Shown here: positions 33,722 to 46,420 of the stretch, in pieces
How the letters are laid out: each line of letters starts with the position of its first letter
Position numbering within the stretch: position 1 is the first letter of the stretch
DNA from: Cryptomeria japonica
Lineage: Eukaryota; Streptophyta; Pinopsida; Cupressales; Cupressaceae
DNA: 64,000 nucleotides
Direction of reading: 5' to 3'
Assembly (NCBI RefSeq): GCF_030272615.1
Contig: NC_081412.1
Span: 143,178,247 to 143,242,246 of the forward strand
The notes under the pieces: generated by a model
Seen by the model: the letters and a program-made list of their open reading frames with translations, nothing else
What the model was told of the DNA's origin: nothing
Databases searched by the model: none
Made by a program: the position numbers and the translations under genes

Positions 33722-35343
33722 ATATAGTGTCATAAATTGTACACCCTTACTAGGGTGGTACAATTTCACACTTAGGTTAGCACCCGCCTTAGTGTGTTTT
33801 GCATCTTGCATTTTGCATTCCCCTTTAAGCATTTAATCAATTAATTTAATTAAATCTAAGGTCATTTCACATTAGAAAGTTGGGCCCTTTACCCTAAGTG
33901 TGCCCCTTTTCATATTATTCCTCCAATGAATCATTTAATCACAAACCTTAATTATGTCTTATTTCAACCATTTAGGACCGATTTCGCATATCAAAACATC
34001 TTGAAATCAGCTATAACTTTGGGATGCGCTTTAATATCATCATATCTAACGGCCCTAAAAAATTCAGTGAAAAGTTGGTCGAACCATGGCGAGAATGCAC
34101 ATGGTCTGTGGCTTTTTCCCCAAAATTTTGGGAGCGCAATCCTATGATATGATAATGCTTAACCCCAAAATATCAGCAGGAAATTCAAATCCTAGGTCGG
34201 CCTAAACATGAAATTAAGATCTAGGGTTTCATACTTAAGAGCTCTCTTTCTTCATTTGAAGGGGTCTTCTTCTAAGAATCTAAGAGCAAGTTATTGGAGT
34301 ATTAGAGCCTTCTTTGCAGCAAAAGAATAGATCTTTGGAGTCTTCAACAACAATCAACATTCATCCATCAAACATTCATCAAGCATCATTTCATCAATTG
34401 GGGGCTTTTGAAGATGTAGAAGAACAATAGGAGATCACCGACTGACAATTGGCTTGTACCTCTCCCTTGGGGTTGGGTATGGTTTCATGTTATTTTCAGA
34501 TCTTTGCATAAGCTTCATTTTGATTCATATTCGTGCTTTAGATCACTTTGCATTATGAATTTAGAGCATGTACTTTGTCAATTATAAGCAATCAGGGTTT
34601 ACTCTTTAGGGTTGCTCTAGGTTGTTTACTTTCATTCTTAGGATCTTGCATATACACAAGGTTCTTACACACACATTTTTAGTACATTATAGGCTATTCG
34701 TGGAGGTGGAAATCACCAACACGGGGGTTTGACTACGACAAAACTCTATATAGCCACCCCAAACCTTCCCTTTTCAAATTGCAGGTGCAGAAACAGGAAT
34801 CAAGAAGCAGGTACACATCTTAAATAGGCATCTGCATCACTCAGAAACTTCAGAAGTGCAGAAACCCTGTCAAGGACAGGGGCATGGCGCCCTAGTCCTA
34901 CCCTCTATCAGCAGGACTTGGCATAACATCAATTCATAGGTCTCAGAATCCCTCCGCTCAGTTGCAGTTCCCGAATTGCAGAATCAGGATAGTGGCGTGG
35001 CACCCTAGTCCTAGACATTTCTGCTCAGATTTTAGACACAGGTGCACATCTGATTTTGCCTTCTGATCTGTACTTTTCAGTAGTGTATCAGTTGTTCTTT
35101 GATCTGCATTCTCATATTAGGATTTGTTGGCTTACTTGCTTTCTAGGTTAGATTGCATTTTGCATCATTCCTCTCTCATTTACAACAAAGGAGTAGAAAA
35201 CCTAAGAGGTAATCCATGACTCTCTCTTTCTCATAAGAAGTAGCCCATGTGCGTTACCTCCCTAGGCTCTTTTGTATTCCATGAGTGTGTATGAGAGTGG
35301 GATTATGGCTTCCATACTTAGTCTCACTTTTTCCCGGGCTACA
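33722..35343 (+). repeat. Element A 5' LTR
   Basis: About 1622 bp. It shares ATATAGTGTCATAAATTGTA at its start with the 3' LTR, and the match continues to the CTTAGTCTCACTTTT block near 35330. The last bases (GGGCTACA) precede the primer site by six bases. Confidence 0.88.
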
Positions 35344-35349
35344 AATCTT

Positions 35350-35367
35350 TGGTGAACCTAATGTGAA
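35350..35367 (+). other. Element A primer binding site, tRNA-Trp type, mutated
   Basis: TGGTGAACCTAATGTGAA. It equals the element B site TGGTGAACCCGACGTGAA except at three positions, all C-to-T or G-to-A transitions around CpG. Confidence 0.8.
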
Positions 35368-35515
35368 TCTAATTTCATTTTCATTGCATTGCATTGTTAG
35401 ATCTAGATCTATTTTATTTCATTTTCATTGCATTTCATTGTTAGATCTAGATCTAGTTTATTTCATTTTCTTTCAAAACATAAAAAAATAGGTACATAGA
35501 TTTCTTTCATTTTCC
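35368..35515 (+). repeat. Short leader of element A with a direct repeat
   Basis: A block of about 56 bp (TTTCATTTTCATTGCATT, then TTGTTAGATCTAGATCTA) occurs twice. There is no AGCGCT array as in elements B and D. Confidence 0.7.
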
Positions 35516-38500
35516 TTGCATTGTGTGTTTAAAGTTTCATGCAATTTTCATTTCAAAATGTCAAATTTCTATTTGCAAGAAGTTCGTGCTTTTGATGATG
35601 TATGCGGTTTTGTTGATTATGAGTTTAGTAAGGATGAATTAGATGAAGCTCTAGATGATATTTTGAACCCTAAGCCTTCTAAACCCTCATTCTGCCAAAA
35701 ATTAATCAACCTTGTTACTATGCCATTTTGTGGTGATGAGAAAGATACGTTGAATGATCCCTCTCATGGGAATATTCCTATCAACTCCTCCACTAGATCT
35801 AGCAACATAGTTGATTCCCATGATTTCCTCTATGATGTTATGTCTCCTTTTGAATTCAAAGATAAATATTTCAATCACTTTGACCATGCTTTATTGGATG
35901 ATTCCCTTGATGACTTTATGTCTACCTAAACTTCCAAACAAGAATAATACATTTAAAAAGTTAATCAACATGATCAATGTGAATGAATATAGAAAACCTC
36001 TTTTTGTTGTCCAAGGTGCTTGTCCTTCTCCAACTTCACCTCTTCCTAATCAACCTCTTTCACGGTTCAAGGTGGATATGGTCATGATTCCTTTAGCACC
36101 CCAAAGAAACCCATCATTATAGTTCACAGAAGGAATCACACTAAGAGTCCTTATAGCTATGCTAGACAACTTACTAAGGAGAGTTATAATGCATTTTCCC
36201 ATACCTACAACATGAGAAATAATAGGCAACCTAACCCTCATCTAGTTGTTCTGACTCCTCTACCTGATCCTCAACTCATTCTTCCTCAAGCACCTCGTAT
36301 TTCACAAACACTTGGTAAGGAATATGATCTTGTCGAACAACTAAAAGCTACTCCTGCCAAGATATCCCTTTGGGATTTGGTTCAAACTTCCTCGACTCAT
36401 CATGGAATGCTACAAGATGCCTTGAAAACATTGAATGTCCCACGCATAGTGACATCTAATGATATGACTTCCTTGATTCACTCTTTTACATCACCTAAGG
36501 CTCAGATTGTGTTTACACAAGAAGAGCTGCCTTCTAGTGAAATTCAACAACAATATGATCCCTTAATGATTGTGGTTATCATAAGTGATAGCGCGATAAG
36601 ACGAACATTAGTGGACAATGGTTCTGGCCTTAATGTTTGTAGCATTAACCCATTGCATAAGATCAATGTTGATACATCTCTTATCAAGTATGATTCTCTC
36701 ACTATCTGCGACTTTGATAATGTTGCTAAATCTTCACTAGGTATCATCACCTAGCCTATTAAGGTAGGTCTTGTTACTTTACCTACTCCTATCCATGTTA
36801 TGTTTGGAGAGTTGACATACAACTTGTTGCTAGGAAGACCTTGGATTCATAGCATGCAAGTTGTTCCCTATACATTGCATAGGAAAATCAAATTCATTCA
36901 CAACAATACAACATATGCCTTGTTAGGAGACATGAGATTTCAGGCTTGTTTACAAACATCAAGTTCTAAATCCTCTTCAATCAATTCTTCCCCAGCTATC
37001 TTAGACAATTCTTGTAAAGTTTCTACTCCAATTAGTGTGACTAGTTCATTAAACCTGTCTCCTATATCTAGATCAATCCCTAATGCTTCCTCAAGTGGAC
37101 CTAAAGTTCTTGAGGAAGAACCTTCTCAACCTAATTCTACGATTGAGAACACTTTCTCTTCTGAATAGATTCTTGCAAAAGATGATTGGGGATCCTTTGA
37201 TTTCAATTCTACTTTTGTATGGGAATACATAATTCCCCCTAGAGAACCTAAGGTCAAAAAGAAGAAAGAAGAAGAAGAACCTAAAAAGCAATCTACTTTA
37301 TCTCGGTCATTGAGTAATAACTTTGTGTTGGCTTCTCAGATTTCATCTTTAGTTTCTGGTTGAGAGGATTTTGATCCTTCACTTTTTGAAAATCCTCCTT
37401 CTCCGGAAATGACCAACCTTTATGGTCCTAGTTTTCACATCCTAGCTAGGTGTGGATATAATGAAAATGGATGTGGTACTCAAGAACAAGGGATTAAAGT
37501 TCCCTTGGAAAATAACTTTCGTGATATGACATTTGGGCTTGGTTATGATCCTTTCAAGCGTACTAAAGCCTCTAAGAGACCATCTATTAGTGTTAATGTC
37601 ATTTTTGCTTCTCTCTCACTAAAATATCTAGACTATATTGACTTTGACCTTTCTTATGTCTTTGCTTTGGATGTTTTTTCTATCGATGATTCCTTAGATG
37701 AATTATTGGGAGCTTATGACAACCTTCCTCGTTATCACCATAATCGTATTTTTAACTATTGTTTAAATGTGTAAGCCTACTTTGGGAAAGAAAGAAATAA
37801 CAATGAGATAGTTAAAGAATTTCCTCAATTGAGAGATGCTCCTCAACAAAGCAATCTCCTAATAAATGACACCATTGATATCAAGATGGATCCTTGTGTT
37901 GAAGATAAGATCATAAAGATAGGGAAATGTCTTGACAAAGAAGAACAAAAACAATATGCTGAGTTGTTACATGAATTCCCTGAGATCTTTGGTTGGATAT
38001 ATTCGGACATGCCTGGTGTAGATCCTAAGATTGTCACTCGTAACATTGTCCTAGAACCTGATGCTAAACCTGTGAAGCAAAATATTCGAAAGATTCACCC
38101 TAAAGTGGCATTACTTGTTAAAGGTGAGATTGAAAAATTGTTGGATGCTGGATTCATTCGTCCTATCAATTATTCCCCATGGATTTTGAACATTGTGGCA
38201 GTGGCTAAAGCTGAAAACAAGATTAGGATGTGTACTGATTTTCATGATTTGAATAAGGCCTCTTTAAAAGATGATTTTCCCCTCCCGAATATTGACATGA
38301 TAGTGGATTCGGTAGCAGGACATTCTTTACTATCCTTTATGGATGGTTTCTCGAGATATAATCAAATTTTCATCAATCCCCAAGATCAATATAAAACTAC
38401 TTTCACTACTCCTTGGGGTACGTTTTGTTGGATTGTGAAGCCTTTTGGATTAAAAAACGCAGGCGCAACCTATCAGTGTGTTATGACTCTCATTTTCCAT

Positions 38501-41163
38501 GATTATATGCATAAGACCTTAGAAGATTGCGTTGATGATATCTTAGCCAAATCCGTCCTCCGTACAAATCATGTTAAGATCCTTCATCAAATCTTTGAGA
38601 GAATTCATAAGTACAACATGCATTTGAATCCCCAAAAAAGTGTTTTTGGTGTAGATAGTGGAAAACTATTACGATTCATAGTTTCTCATCATGGTGTTGA
38701 GGTGGATACGAAAAAGATAGATGTTATTGTTAACATGCCACCTCCTAATAAGGTTTCCCAACTAAAAAGCCTGGAAGGGGAGATCCAAGCTATTCGTAGC
38801 TTCGTCTCTCAACTTGTAGATCGTACATTTCCTTTCACACAATTGCTTAACAAGAATATCACTTTCCAATGGAATGAGGATTGTCTTCAAGCATTCGAAG
38901 ACTTAAAGACTTATTTGGCCAATCCTCCCATTCTTCAACCTGCTGATCCTACTAAGCCTTTTCTTCTATACACCGCTACTTCCCCTCAAGCTCTTGCAAC
39001 CTTATTGGAAAAATGTGATAAGGATGGTAGAGAATACCCAATTTATTACATAAGCAACACTCTACTCGATTACGAAGTCCAATATTCTGTGATAAAGAGA
39101 CAGTGCCTTGCTGTAGTCTTTCCAACCCAAAATTTGAGGCATTATCTCTTGAATGCTGAGATTCATGTTATCATTAAATTTTATCCTCTTAAATATCTTT
39201 TCTCCAAAACCAATCTTTTTGGACGCTTAGCTAAGTGAGTTATGATGTTGACCAAGTTTGATCTTAAGTTTGTCTCATAAAAGGCAATAAAGGATCAAGC
39301 GTTGATTGATCATTTAGTTGATTCTCCTTCACCCTTCTCCCTACCTAATCCAGAGTCCTTTCCTGATGAATACATTATTTCCATTGAGTTTGATGAGACT
39401 TGGGAACTATACTTTGACGGCTCTAGGTATCGTACAGGATCGGGGGCAAGGGTGGTCTTAATTTCTCCTAAAAAGAAGCCTATTCCTTTATCATATTGTC
39501 TCAATTTCTTATGTACCAACAACATTGCTGAATATGAAGCTCTTATAGCTGGAATTAAAGAAGCTTTGGCGTTGAGTGTGAAGAATCTACATATTTATGG
39601 AGATTCTCAACTAATCATAAGATAAGTGACAGGAGTTTATCAAGCTAAACAAGACAAACTATCACAATATAAAGATCTAGCTTTATCCTTGTTACAAAAA
39701 TTCAATTCTTATACCATGGAGCCTATTCCTCAAAAAGATAATCGACATGCTGATGCGATGGCATGTGTTGCCTCTCTTGTGTCTCTAGAGGACCCCTTGG
39801 TAGATCTTCAATTCACTATTCACAACCTTACTTTCCCGGCTATTGAGGATAACCCTGGTGATGTGGCATATTGTTGCATTATAGATTCTGATGAATGGTA
39901 CTAGCATGTCATAAGATATTTGAGTGATGGTACCTTTTTGGACTCTGCGAATAAGAATACTAGGGCTAGGGTTTGCAAATTGGCTGCTAGATACATTATC
40001 CTTTCTAATTTTCTCTATAGGAGGGGTTATAATGGTCTTCTCTTTTGATGTGTAAACAAGGCTGAGGTCCCTATCGCTCTCAAAGAATAGCATTCAGTTG
40101 CTTGTGGGGGGCATTTTGGGGGTAGGTCTTTAGGTCAGAGATTGCTCTGAATGGGACATTATTGGAAAACCATGGAAAATGATTCTTTTGTGTTTGTTAA
40201 ATGATGTCATCAGTGTCAGCAACATAGCAATTTGATTCGTGCCCCTACCCAAGAGCTTTGATCACAGGTAGCATCTTGGCCCTTTTCCACATGGCGTTTG
40301 GTTCTCATTGGTAAAATATCTCCACCTTCATCTCAAGGACATACTTTCATCATAATTGGTACTGATTACTTTACGAAGTGGGTGGAAGTCATTCCTCTTA
40401 GATCCACTACCGCTAAAGTAATTTGTCAATTTGTTTTGGAAAACATCATTTCTCGATTTGGGATACCTTCCGCCTTAGTTTCAAATAATGGAACGTCATT
40501 CAAAAATAAAGATGTGAAGAAGTTTCTCGAGAAATATCACATTCAACATAAATTTTCTACACCTTACTATCCTCAATCAAATGGTCAAGCTAAGTCTTCT
40601 AATAGGATAATTGAACAAATTCTTCGAAAGATTGTAAACAAGCATGGTCAGGATTGGCATACTCAATTAACCTATTCTCTGTGGGCCTATCACATGAGTG
40701 TACGTGTTGCTATGGGTTGTACCCCTTATAATCTTTTTTATGGTGTTGATGCCATTATGCCTTTGGAGTTAGAAATTCCTTAATTCCTTCTTTGAGAGTT
40801 TCTCTTAAGGGTATAGTGGATGATGATTCCTAAAGAGAGAAAAGACTTCACCAAATTGAGATGCTCGATGAACGGCATATAAATGCCCTTGAACATATTC
40901 GAGCGTATCATAAAACTTTGCAACAGAGATACAATGATAAGGTTATTCAACATTCCTTCTCAGTAGGGGACTTAGTCCTTTATGAGAATCAGCGCAATGT
41001 GAATGCCTTACTTGAGGAGAAAGGAAAGTTCAGTCCTAATTGGCTTGGACCAAATATCGTCATGGAGGTCTATGGATCAGGTGCTTACAGGATAGTAGAT
41101 GTGGAAGGTACACCTCTCAAGGAACCCATAAATGCTATGCATCTTCATAGATACTATGCCTAG
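35516..41163 (+). pseudogene. Element A polyprotein (protease, RT, two RNase H, integrase), degenerate
   Basis: Nearly all in one frame with scattered stops; one frame change between about 40783 and 40861. An N-terminal acidic segment (MSNFYLQEVRAFDDVCGFVD, near 35558) is not a known gag. The segment near 36310-36500 matches the gag-protease linker of element B (DLVEQLKATPAKISLWDL). Protease has LVDNGSGLNV near 36610, and LLGRPWIH lies near 36830. A G-patch-like GYNENGCGTQEQGIKVPL lies near 37450. RT runs about 38060-38700 with CVDD in place of YVDD near 38533. First RNase H about 38880-39240, second about 39400-39830 (LYFDGSRYRTGSGA). Integrase about 40300-40790 (DYFTKWVEVIPL, SNNGTSFKNKDV with S for the catalytic-site T before N; E of the triad is in GQAKSSNR, where K replaces E). 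The tail at 40861-41163 ends INAMHLHRYYA. Not functional. Confidence 0.92.
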
Positions 41164-41735
41164 TTCTTTTTTCTCTCTCTCTCGTTCTTTCTTTCTAGTC
41201 TTCTTTCTGTTTTCTCTCTATATCGTTTTCTTCAAAATTGGGTAATATGTTAGCATATATTCATTAAAGTATGTAGGATTAAATAATGTTATATTGTTTG
41301 GTCTACATTACTTCATTCTTGACAAGCATGTTTCATTATTGTATTGTTTGTCTTGGATTCTTTTTATGTAAATTGTAATGGATTTACATTTTCATATATG
41401 CTAGCATGTTATACAATTTCTTATGTGTTGAGTAGAATTATATCATGTTGTGTTTAATTAGAGTTAGTTAAATCACATTAGTTATATAGTTCTTAGGCTT
41501 AATACATTCTTCTTTTAAATCATCAAAGTAGCATTTGATTAAATACTTAGTTATTTAATTAAATCACATATGTGTCAATTTAATCATGAAGTATTCAGAA
41601 ATCAATCACATGGAAAATTAAATTAGATATACATGCTCATTACTCAATATGTTACCTCTAATCTAAGCAATGTGCACATAATTTAAGCATTACAAATAAC
41701 ATAATCATGAGTGTCATCATATATACATCAATACA
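41164..41735. other. Spacer between element A pol and the antisense PMD gene
   Basis: Starts with a TTTCTCTCTCTCTCGTTC pyrimidine run, then AT-rich sequence with repeated TTAATTAAAT words. No gene was seen. Confidence 0.5.
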
Positions 41736-44219
41736 TCAAAACCATCTCCTCTCCCTAGGGCTAGTAGCAGGAGGATGGTGGCTAGATGCCCCCTCCTGAT
41801 CTGGCCGTGCAGGTGGCCCCATAGGGGTGTATCGTGATATGGACTACGAGGAGCTCTTGCGATCTCTCTCCATCATGATCCCTCAATATGTGGCTATCTA
41901 TGTCTGCGCCGCTGATAGAGCATGCTCTATTTGTCGTAATATGTCTCGTAGGTCCTCCACCTCCATCCAAATAAGGGAGAAAAGGTCCTCATGACGTCCT
42001 GCACTCCTCTGGGATCTGTGTGGTATCTGTATGTGTGCAGTCACAATAAGCTCTGCCACTGCATTCTGAATCAGAGAATGCCACTCCTGGATGCTAGCTA
42101 CAGGATAAAAAGAAGTTTTTCATCAGTAACATTCTATATCATAAAATCTAAACTAGGTAGAATGCATATGCTAATCAATAACAAGGCACATTACCTAGAT
42201 CTCCCTCTTGCCAGTGAGGATCATGGACAACAATTGCCTAAGCCTAGGATCCGTTGGGCTCTCCCCACTCGTACTGTCTCTGTACAGTCGGTGTAGGCCG
42301 ATGAGGATCAGGATCAGGACCCCTTATGGGACCTCTCTTTGCCCGTCATGGAAGACTCGATGGATCTAGGGCTCTGGTATCCTCTCTGGAGTGATGAAAT
42401 GCACCTGACTTGTCCTCCTCCTCATCTTCATCCTCATCCTCCTTGTCCTCATCCTCATCCTCATCCTCCTCTTCCTTGTCCTCCTCATCCTCATCCTCCT
42501 CCTTAGCATCATCTCCATCCTGATCTCCCTCTTCGGTATCAAGATCGCCTTCATCTCCACCTGCCTCCTACTCCTCTATGTCGTCACCCTGATCATCTGA
42601 ATCCTCCTCGGATGCATCGGATCCCTCTCTATCACCTAACTGACTCCATGGTCTGGGGTTCCCTCTAGGGAAGTTTACTAGGAAAATGACTCTGAGGTAT
42701 GACCTCCTCTATCATGTGATGTATCTTCAATGCTGACCTGAATCATCTTTATAATCTGTCGCTATGTCCTGATCTGGCCCATCTAAATGTGTGATGTTGA
42801 TCTCATCACTCGTAGGCCTAGGAATGGCTCCTAGCCTCAAAATCACTCATGAGTGTTAGATGTATACAGGCATGTCAGTAGGAATACACTGCTTGAACCC
42901 AAACTATCGCCAAACTTGGTTGAAGTAGAAAGGAACAAATATGTGGCTATATCATCCCTCTAGTAGATGGTTCCTCTGCATGTCGAACATCTATCTGCAT
43001 AGCCCTGCCCACATGGACATCCTGAGTTAAGGTCTCCATATGATCTCACCAACTATCAATCTATCCATGCTTGACCTTCAATAGAAGAGATTGTCGAATC
43101 ACCACTCACAAGTAAGAGGATAAGCATATACCCTAGGCTTCTCTGGGACTAGCTCTATGGCGGCTCCACTGGGTCTAGGGCATGTAATATGCTCAAACAT
43201 CCACACCTGTAGTAGTGTGCATGTCATGAGGCTACATCTCTGTCCAAATACATAGTCTCCAAGGTTGTGATAAAGATGCGCAAGCATGCTCCAACCCCAA
43301 GAGTATACTCTCCCGTGTCTCTCCATAGCTCGTATGGCGTAGATGAGTCCATCGTGCATATGTGTGCCATGCCCATTGGGGCACATATCTAATGCAAGGA
43401 TCGCAATCATGAGTCGCCTCACCAATGGAACCTCCTTTGTAGGGTGTAGGTGCCAGCTGACCATAATGCGACTCCTCATCTCACTGTGTATCACTCTCCC
43501 CATAATGTATACCTGCTCTCTCCTGTAATCCTCCTCCATGTGGTTAGATCGATATCTAATAGTCTCTCCTCTGATGGGTAGGTGCAAAATATGGTACACA
43601 TCCTCTAGGGTGACTGTCATCTCCCCCACTAGTAGTGAGAATGTCGAGGTATCTGCATCCCACCTCTCCATGAGCGCCATCAGCATAGCAGAATGGAATC
43701 GGATGGTCGACATGGTCATTGCATCCCACAAACCCATTGCATGTAGAAAATCCCTCTCTCCTGTTGTCAGTCTTAGGATCTACTCTTCAAGGCTCCAAAA
43801 GGTGAGGCTGGCAGTATGCTTGCGGATGTAAGGTAGTGTCTGTAAAATGCAAAGCAATCTCTCATCAGTAATCAATTAATCATCTATCATCATCTAATCA
43901 AAGCAATCATTCTATCATTCCTATCATTCATTGCCTAATCTAGTGTTGTCATTGGTCACCTTGAATAGGGACCAGGGCACCCTATATGGATCAGGGCGCC
44001 CTACTGGGACCATGGCGCCCTAGGACCCCTAGGTGTCCGAAGGGTGGGCCTCGACCCCAACTAGGTGATGACATCATCAATTTCGAAAACTATGAAAACA
44101 TGACAAAGTCAAATGCAGTCAATGTAAAGTCAACTCACCTGGTCGAGCGGTCGGCTAATGAGTATGAAATAGCGCAGGATCTCCATCTGCGTAGGTCGCT
44201 TAGGTTGGCGTTGAGGCAT
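41736..44219 (-). pseudogene. Antisense plant mobile domain (PMD) gene carried by element A
   Basis: Read on the minus strand. Exon 1 is 44219-44139 (ATG, 27 codons, MPQRQPKRPTQMEILRY), then donor CAG|GTGAGT. Exon 2 starts at 43839 after TTTTACAG in phase 0 and stays open, apart from one TAG at 43782-43780, to a stop at 43099. It holds the PMD core: ERWDADTSTFSLLVGEMTVT, LEDVYHILHLPIRGE, and later VPLVRRLMIAILALD. PMD is the domain of Arabidopsis MAIN/MAIL1 and of proteins carried by some Gypsy and Mutator elements. Further down, an acidic low-complexity tract (about 42600-42360, EEDEDEEDKEEEDEDED) and a helical segment (about 42100-41880, ASIQEWHSLIQNAVAEL) look like later exons, the last ending at a TGA at 41738-41736. 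The segment 43098-42650 is decayed. Probably an old domesticated-then-captured coding unit, now broken. Confidence 0.8.
43840..44138 (-). other. Predicted intron of the antisense PMD gene
   Basis: 299 bp, GTGAGTT..TTTTACAG in minus sense, phase 0. It contains three copies of a GGACCAGGGCGCCCT-like word (43966-44033), related to the GC-rich repeat of the LTR family. Confidence 0.65.
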
Positions 44220-44796
44220 GATGGCTAGTATGTGGGCTCCTCTACAGTGAATATTGACAAAAAGTTAGAAAGTGACAAATGAAGGTGTCATTTTCATATT
44301 TATGTGTTATGCACATTTTGACTTTATGTTTTTAAGTTAAAACCCTAATTTCTGCACTTTTTCTTCGATCTATCATATCTTGAGCTAGGAAGCTCCGATT
44401 CTCGCATCGTTGGTGGCTTTGGAATCATCAGTTTTCCCTCTCACTCTGTGTTAGTTCCATAATATGCTTGGATGATTAATAAAGCCTTGTTATGAACTTT
44501 CTTCATCACGATATTTATCACAATTCGTTGTTGAAAACATGATACCATGTTTCACCTCATGAATAAGCAATTTGAATTAGGGGGGGCATAGCTACCTACA
44601 AATTTAATCACCTTCCTTGGTAAGAATTAGGTGATTTGGTGACTTAACATGTGGTTTTGTAGGGTGTAGTTCCTAACTATGTACAACAGATACCGTTAGG
44701 GGTTTCGTTCGACAACTTATGGATATATCCTTTTTCAAATGATGTTTACTTTTCTATACTTTAGCTTGCATATGCATGTAGTGTCATATGACCGCT
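44220..44796. other. Element A region upstream of PMD gene, before the 3' LTR
   Basis: In minus sense this would be the promoter side of the PMD gene. No TATA box stands out. AT-rich, no open frame. Confidence 0.5.
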
Positions 44797-44807
44797 AAAG
44801 TGGGGCA
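44797..44807 (+). other. Polypurine tract of element A
   Basis: AAAGTGGGGCA, just upstream of the 3' LTR start. Three to four bases separate it from the shared ATATAGTG, so the exact LTR start is uncertain by a few bases. Confidence 0.7.
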
Positions 44808-44810
44808 TAA

Positions 44811-46415
44811 ATATAGTGTCATAAATTGTACACCCTTACTACGGTGGTATAATTTCACACTTAGGTTAGCACCTGCCTTAGTGTGTTTTGCATCTTGCAT
44901 TTCTCATTCCCCTTTAAGAATTTAATTAATTAATTAAATTAAATCTAAGGTCATTTCAGATTATAAAGTTGGGCCCTTTACCCTATGTGTGCCCCTTTTC
45001 ATATTATTCCTCCAATGAATCATTTAACCATAAACCCTAATTATATCTTATTTCAACTATTTAGGCCTGATTTCGCATATCAAAACATCTCAGAATTAGT
45101 TGTAACTTTGGGATGCGCTCTAATATCATCATATCTAATGGCCCTGAAAATTTGGTGAAAAGTTGGTCGGCTCGTGGCGGGAATGCACATGGTCCGTGAC
45201 TTTTTTCCAAAATTTCGGGAGCGAAATCCTATGATATGATAATGCTTAACCCCAAAATATCAGCAGGAAATTCAAATCTTAGGTTGGCCTAAACATGAAA
45301 TTAAGATCTAGGGTTTCATACTTAGAGCTCTCTTTCTTCATTTGAAGGGGTCTTCTTCTAAGAATCTAAGAGCGGGTTTTTGGAGTATTAGAGCCTTCTT
45401 TGCAATGAAAGAGCAGATCTTTGGAGTCTTCAACAACACTCAACATTCATCAAGCATCATTTCATCAATTGGTGGATTTTGAAAATGTAGAAGAACAATA
45501 GGAGATCACTGACTGATGATTGGCTTGTACCTATCCCTTGGGGCTAGGTATGGTTTCATGTTGTTTTCAGATCTTTGCATAAGATTCATTTTGATTCATA
45601 TTCATGCTTTAGATCACTTTGCATTATGGATTTAGAGCATTCACTTTGTCAATTATAAGCAATTAGGGTTTACTCTTTAGGGTTGCTCTAGGTTGTTTAC
45701 TTTCATTCTTAGGATCTTGCATATACACAAGGTTCTTGCACACACATTTTTAGTACATTATTGACTATTCGTGGAGGTGGAAATCACCAACACGGGGGTT
45801 TTACTATGGTAAAACCCTATATAGCCACCCCAAACCTTCCCTTTTCAGATTGCGGGTGTGGAAACAAGAATCTGGAAGCAGGTACAGGTTTGGAACAGGC
45901 ATCTACATCACTCACAAACTTTAGAAGTGTAAAAACCCTATCAAGGATAGGGGCATGGTGCCCTAGTCCTACCCCCTATCAGCAAGACTTGGCAGAATAG
46001 CAATTCACAGGTCTCAAAATCCCTCCTCTCAGTTGCAGTTCCCGAATTTCAGAATCAGGACAGTGGTGTGGCACCTTAGTCCCAGACATTTGTGCTCAGA
46101 TTTTAGACACAGGTGCACCTCTAATTTTTACTTTTGATCTATACCTTTATGTAGTGTATTAGTTATTCTTTGATCTGCATTCTCATATTAGGATTTATTG
46201 GCTTACTTTCTTTCTAGGTTAGATTGCATTTTGCATCATTCCTCTCTCTCATTTACAACAAAGGAGTAGAAAACCTAAGAGGTAATCCATGACTCTCTCT
46301 TTCTCATAAGAAGTAGTCGACGTGTGTTACCTCCCTAGGCTCTTTCATATTCCATGAGTGTGTATGAGAGTGGGATTATGGTTTCCATACTTAGTCTCAC
46401 TTTTCAATGCTCACC
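44811..46415 (+). repeat. Element A 3' LTR
   Basis: About 1605 bp, matching 33722-35343 with many scattered transitions. The end near TGCTCACCA is less well matched than the body. The 79-codon frame 45761-46000 is inside the LTR and not a gene. Confidence 0.88.
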
Positions 46416-46420
46416 ATTCC

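Larger units (their letters stand above)
33722..46415 (+). mobile_element. Gypsy element A (Tat type), gag-less, with antisense PMD gene
   Basis: 12.7 kb element with matching LTRs of about 1.6 kb, a primer site, a polypurine tract and a pol of the Tat lineage: RT, RNase H, a second RNase H, integrase without chromodomain. Flanking 5-mers GTTCC (33717-33721) and ATTCC (46416-46420) differ by one transition and may be the target duplication. The boundary is therefore accurate to a few bases only. Capsid-type gag is not seen. The 3.6 kb between pol and the 3' LTR holds an antisense gene. Confidence 0.88.

Noticed and set aside
42366-42560. Arginine- and methionine-rich minus-strand open frame
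   Set aside because: Out-of-frame shadow of the GAG/GAT-rich acidic tract of the PMD gene.
43099-43737. PMD frame as an ordinary host gene
   Set aside because: It lies between pol and the 3' LTR of element A, inside the paired LTRs, so it belongs to the element, although a host origin of the domain is possible.
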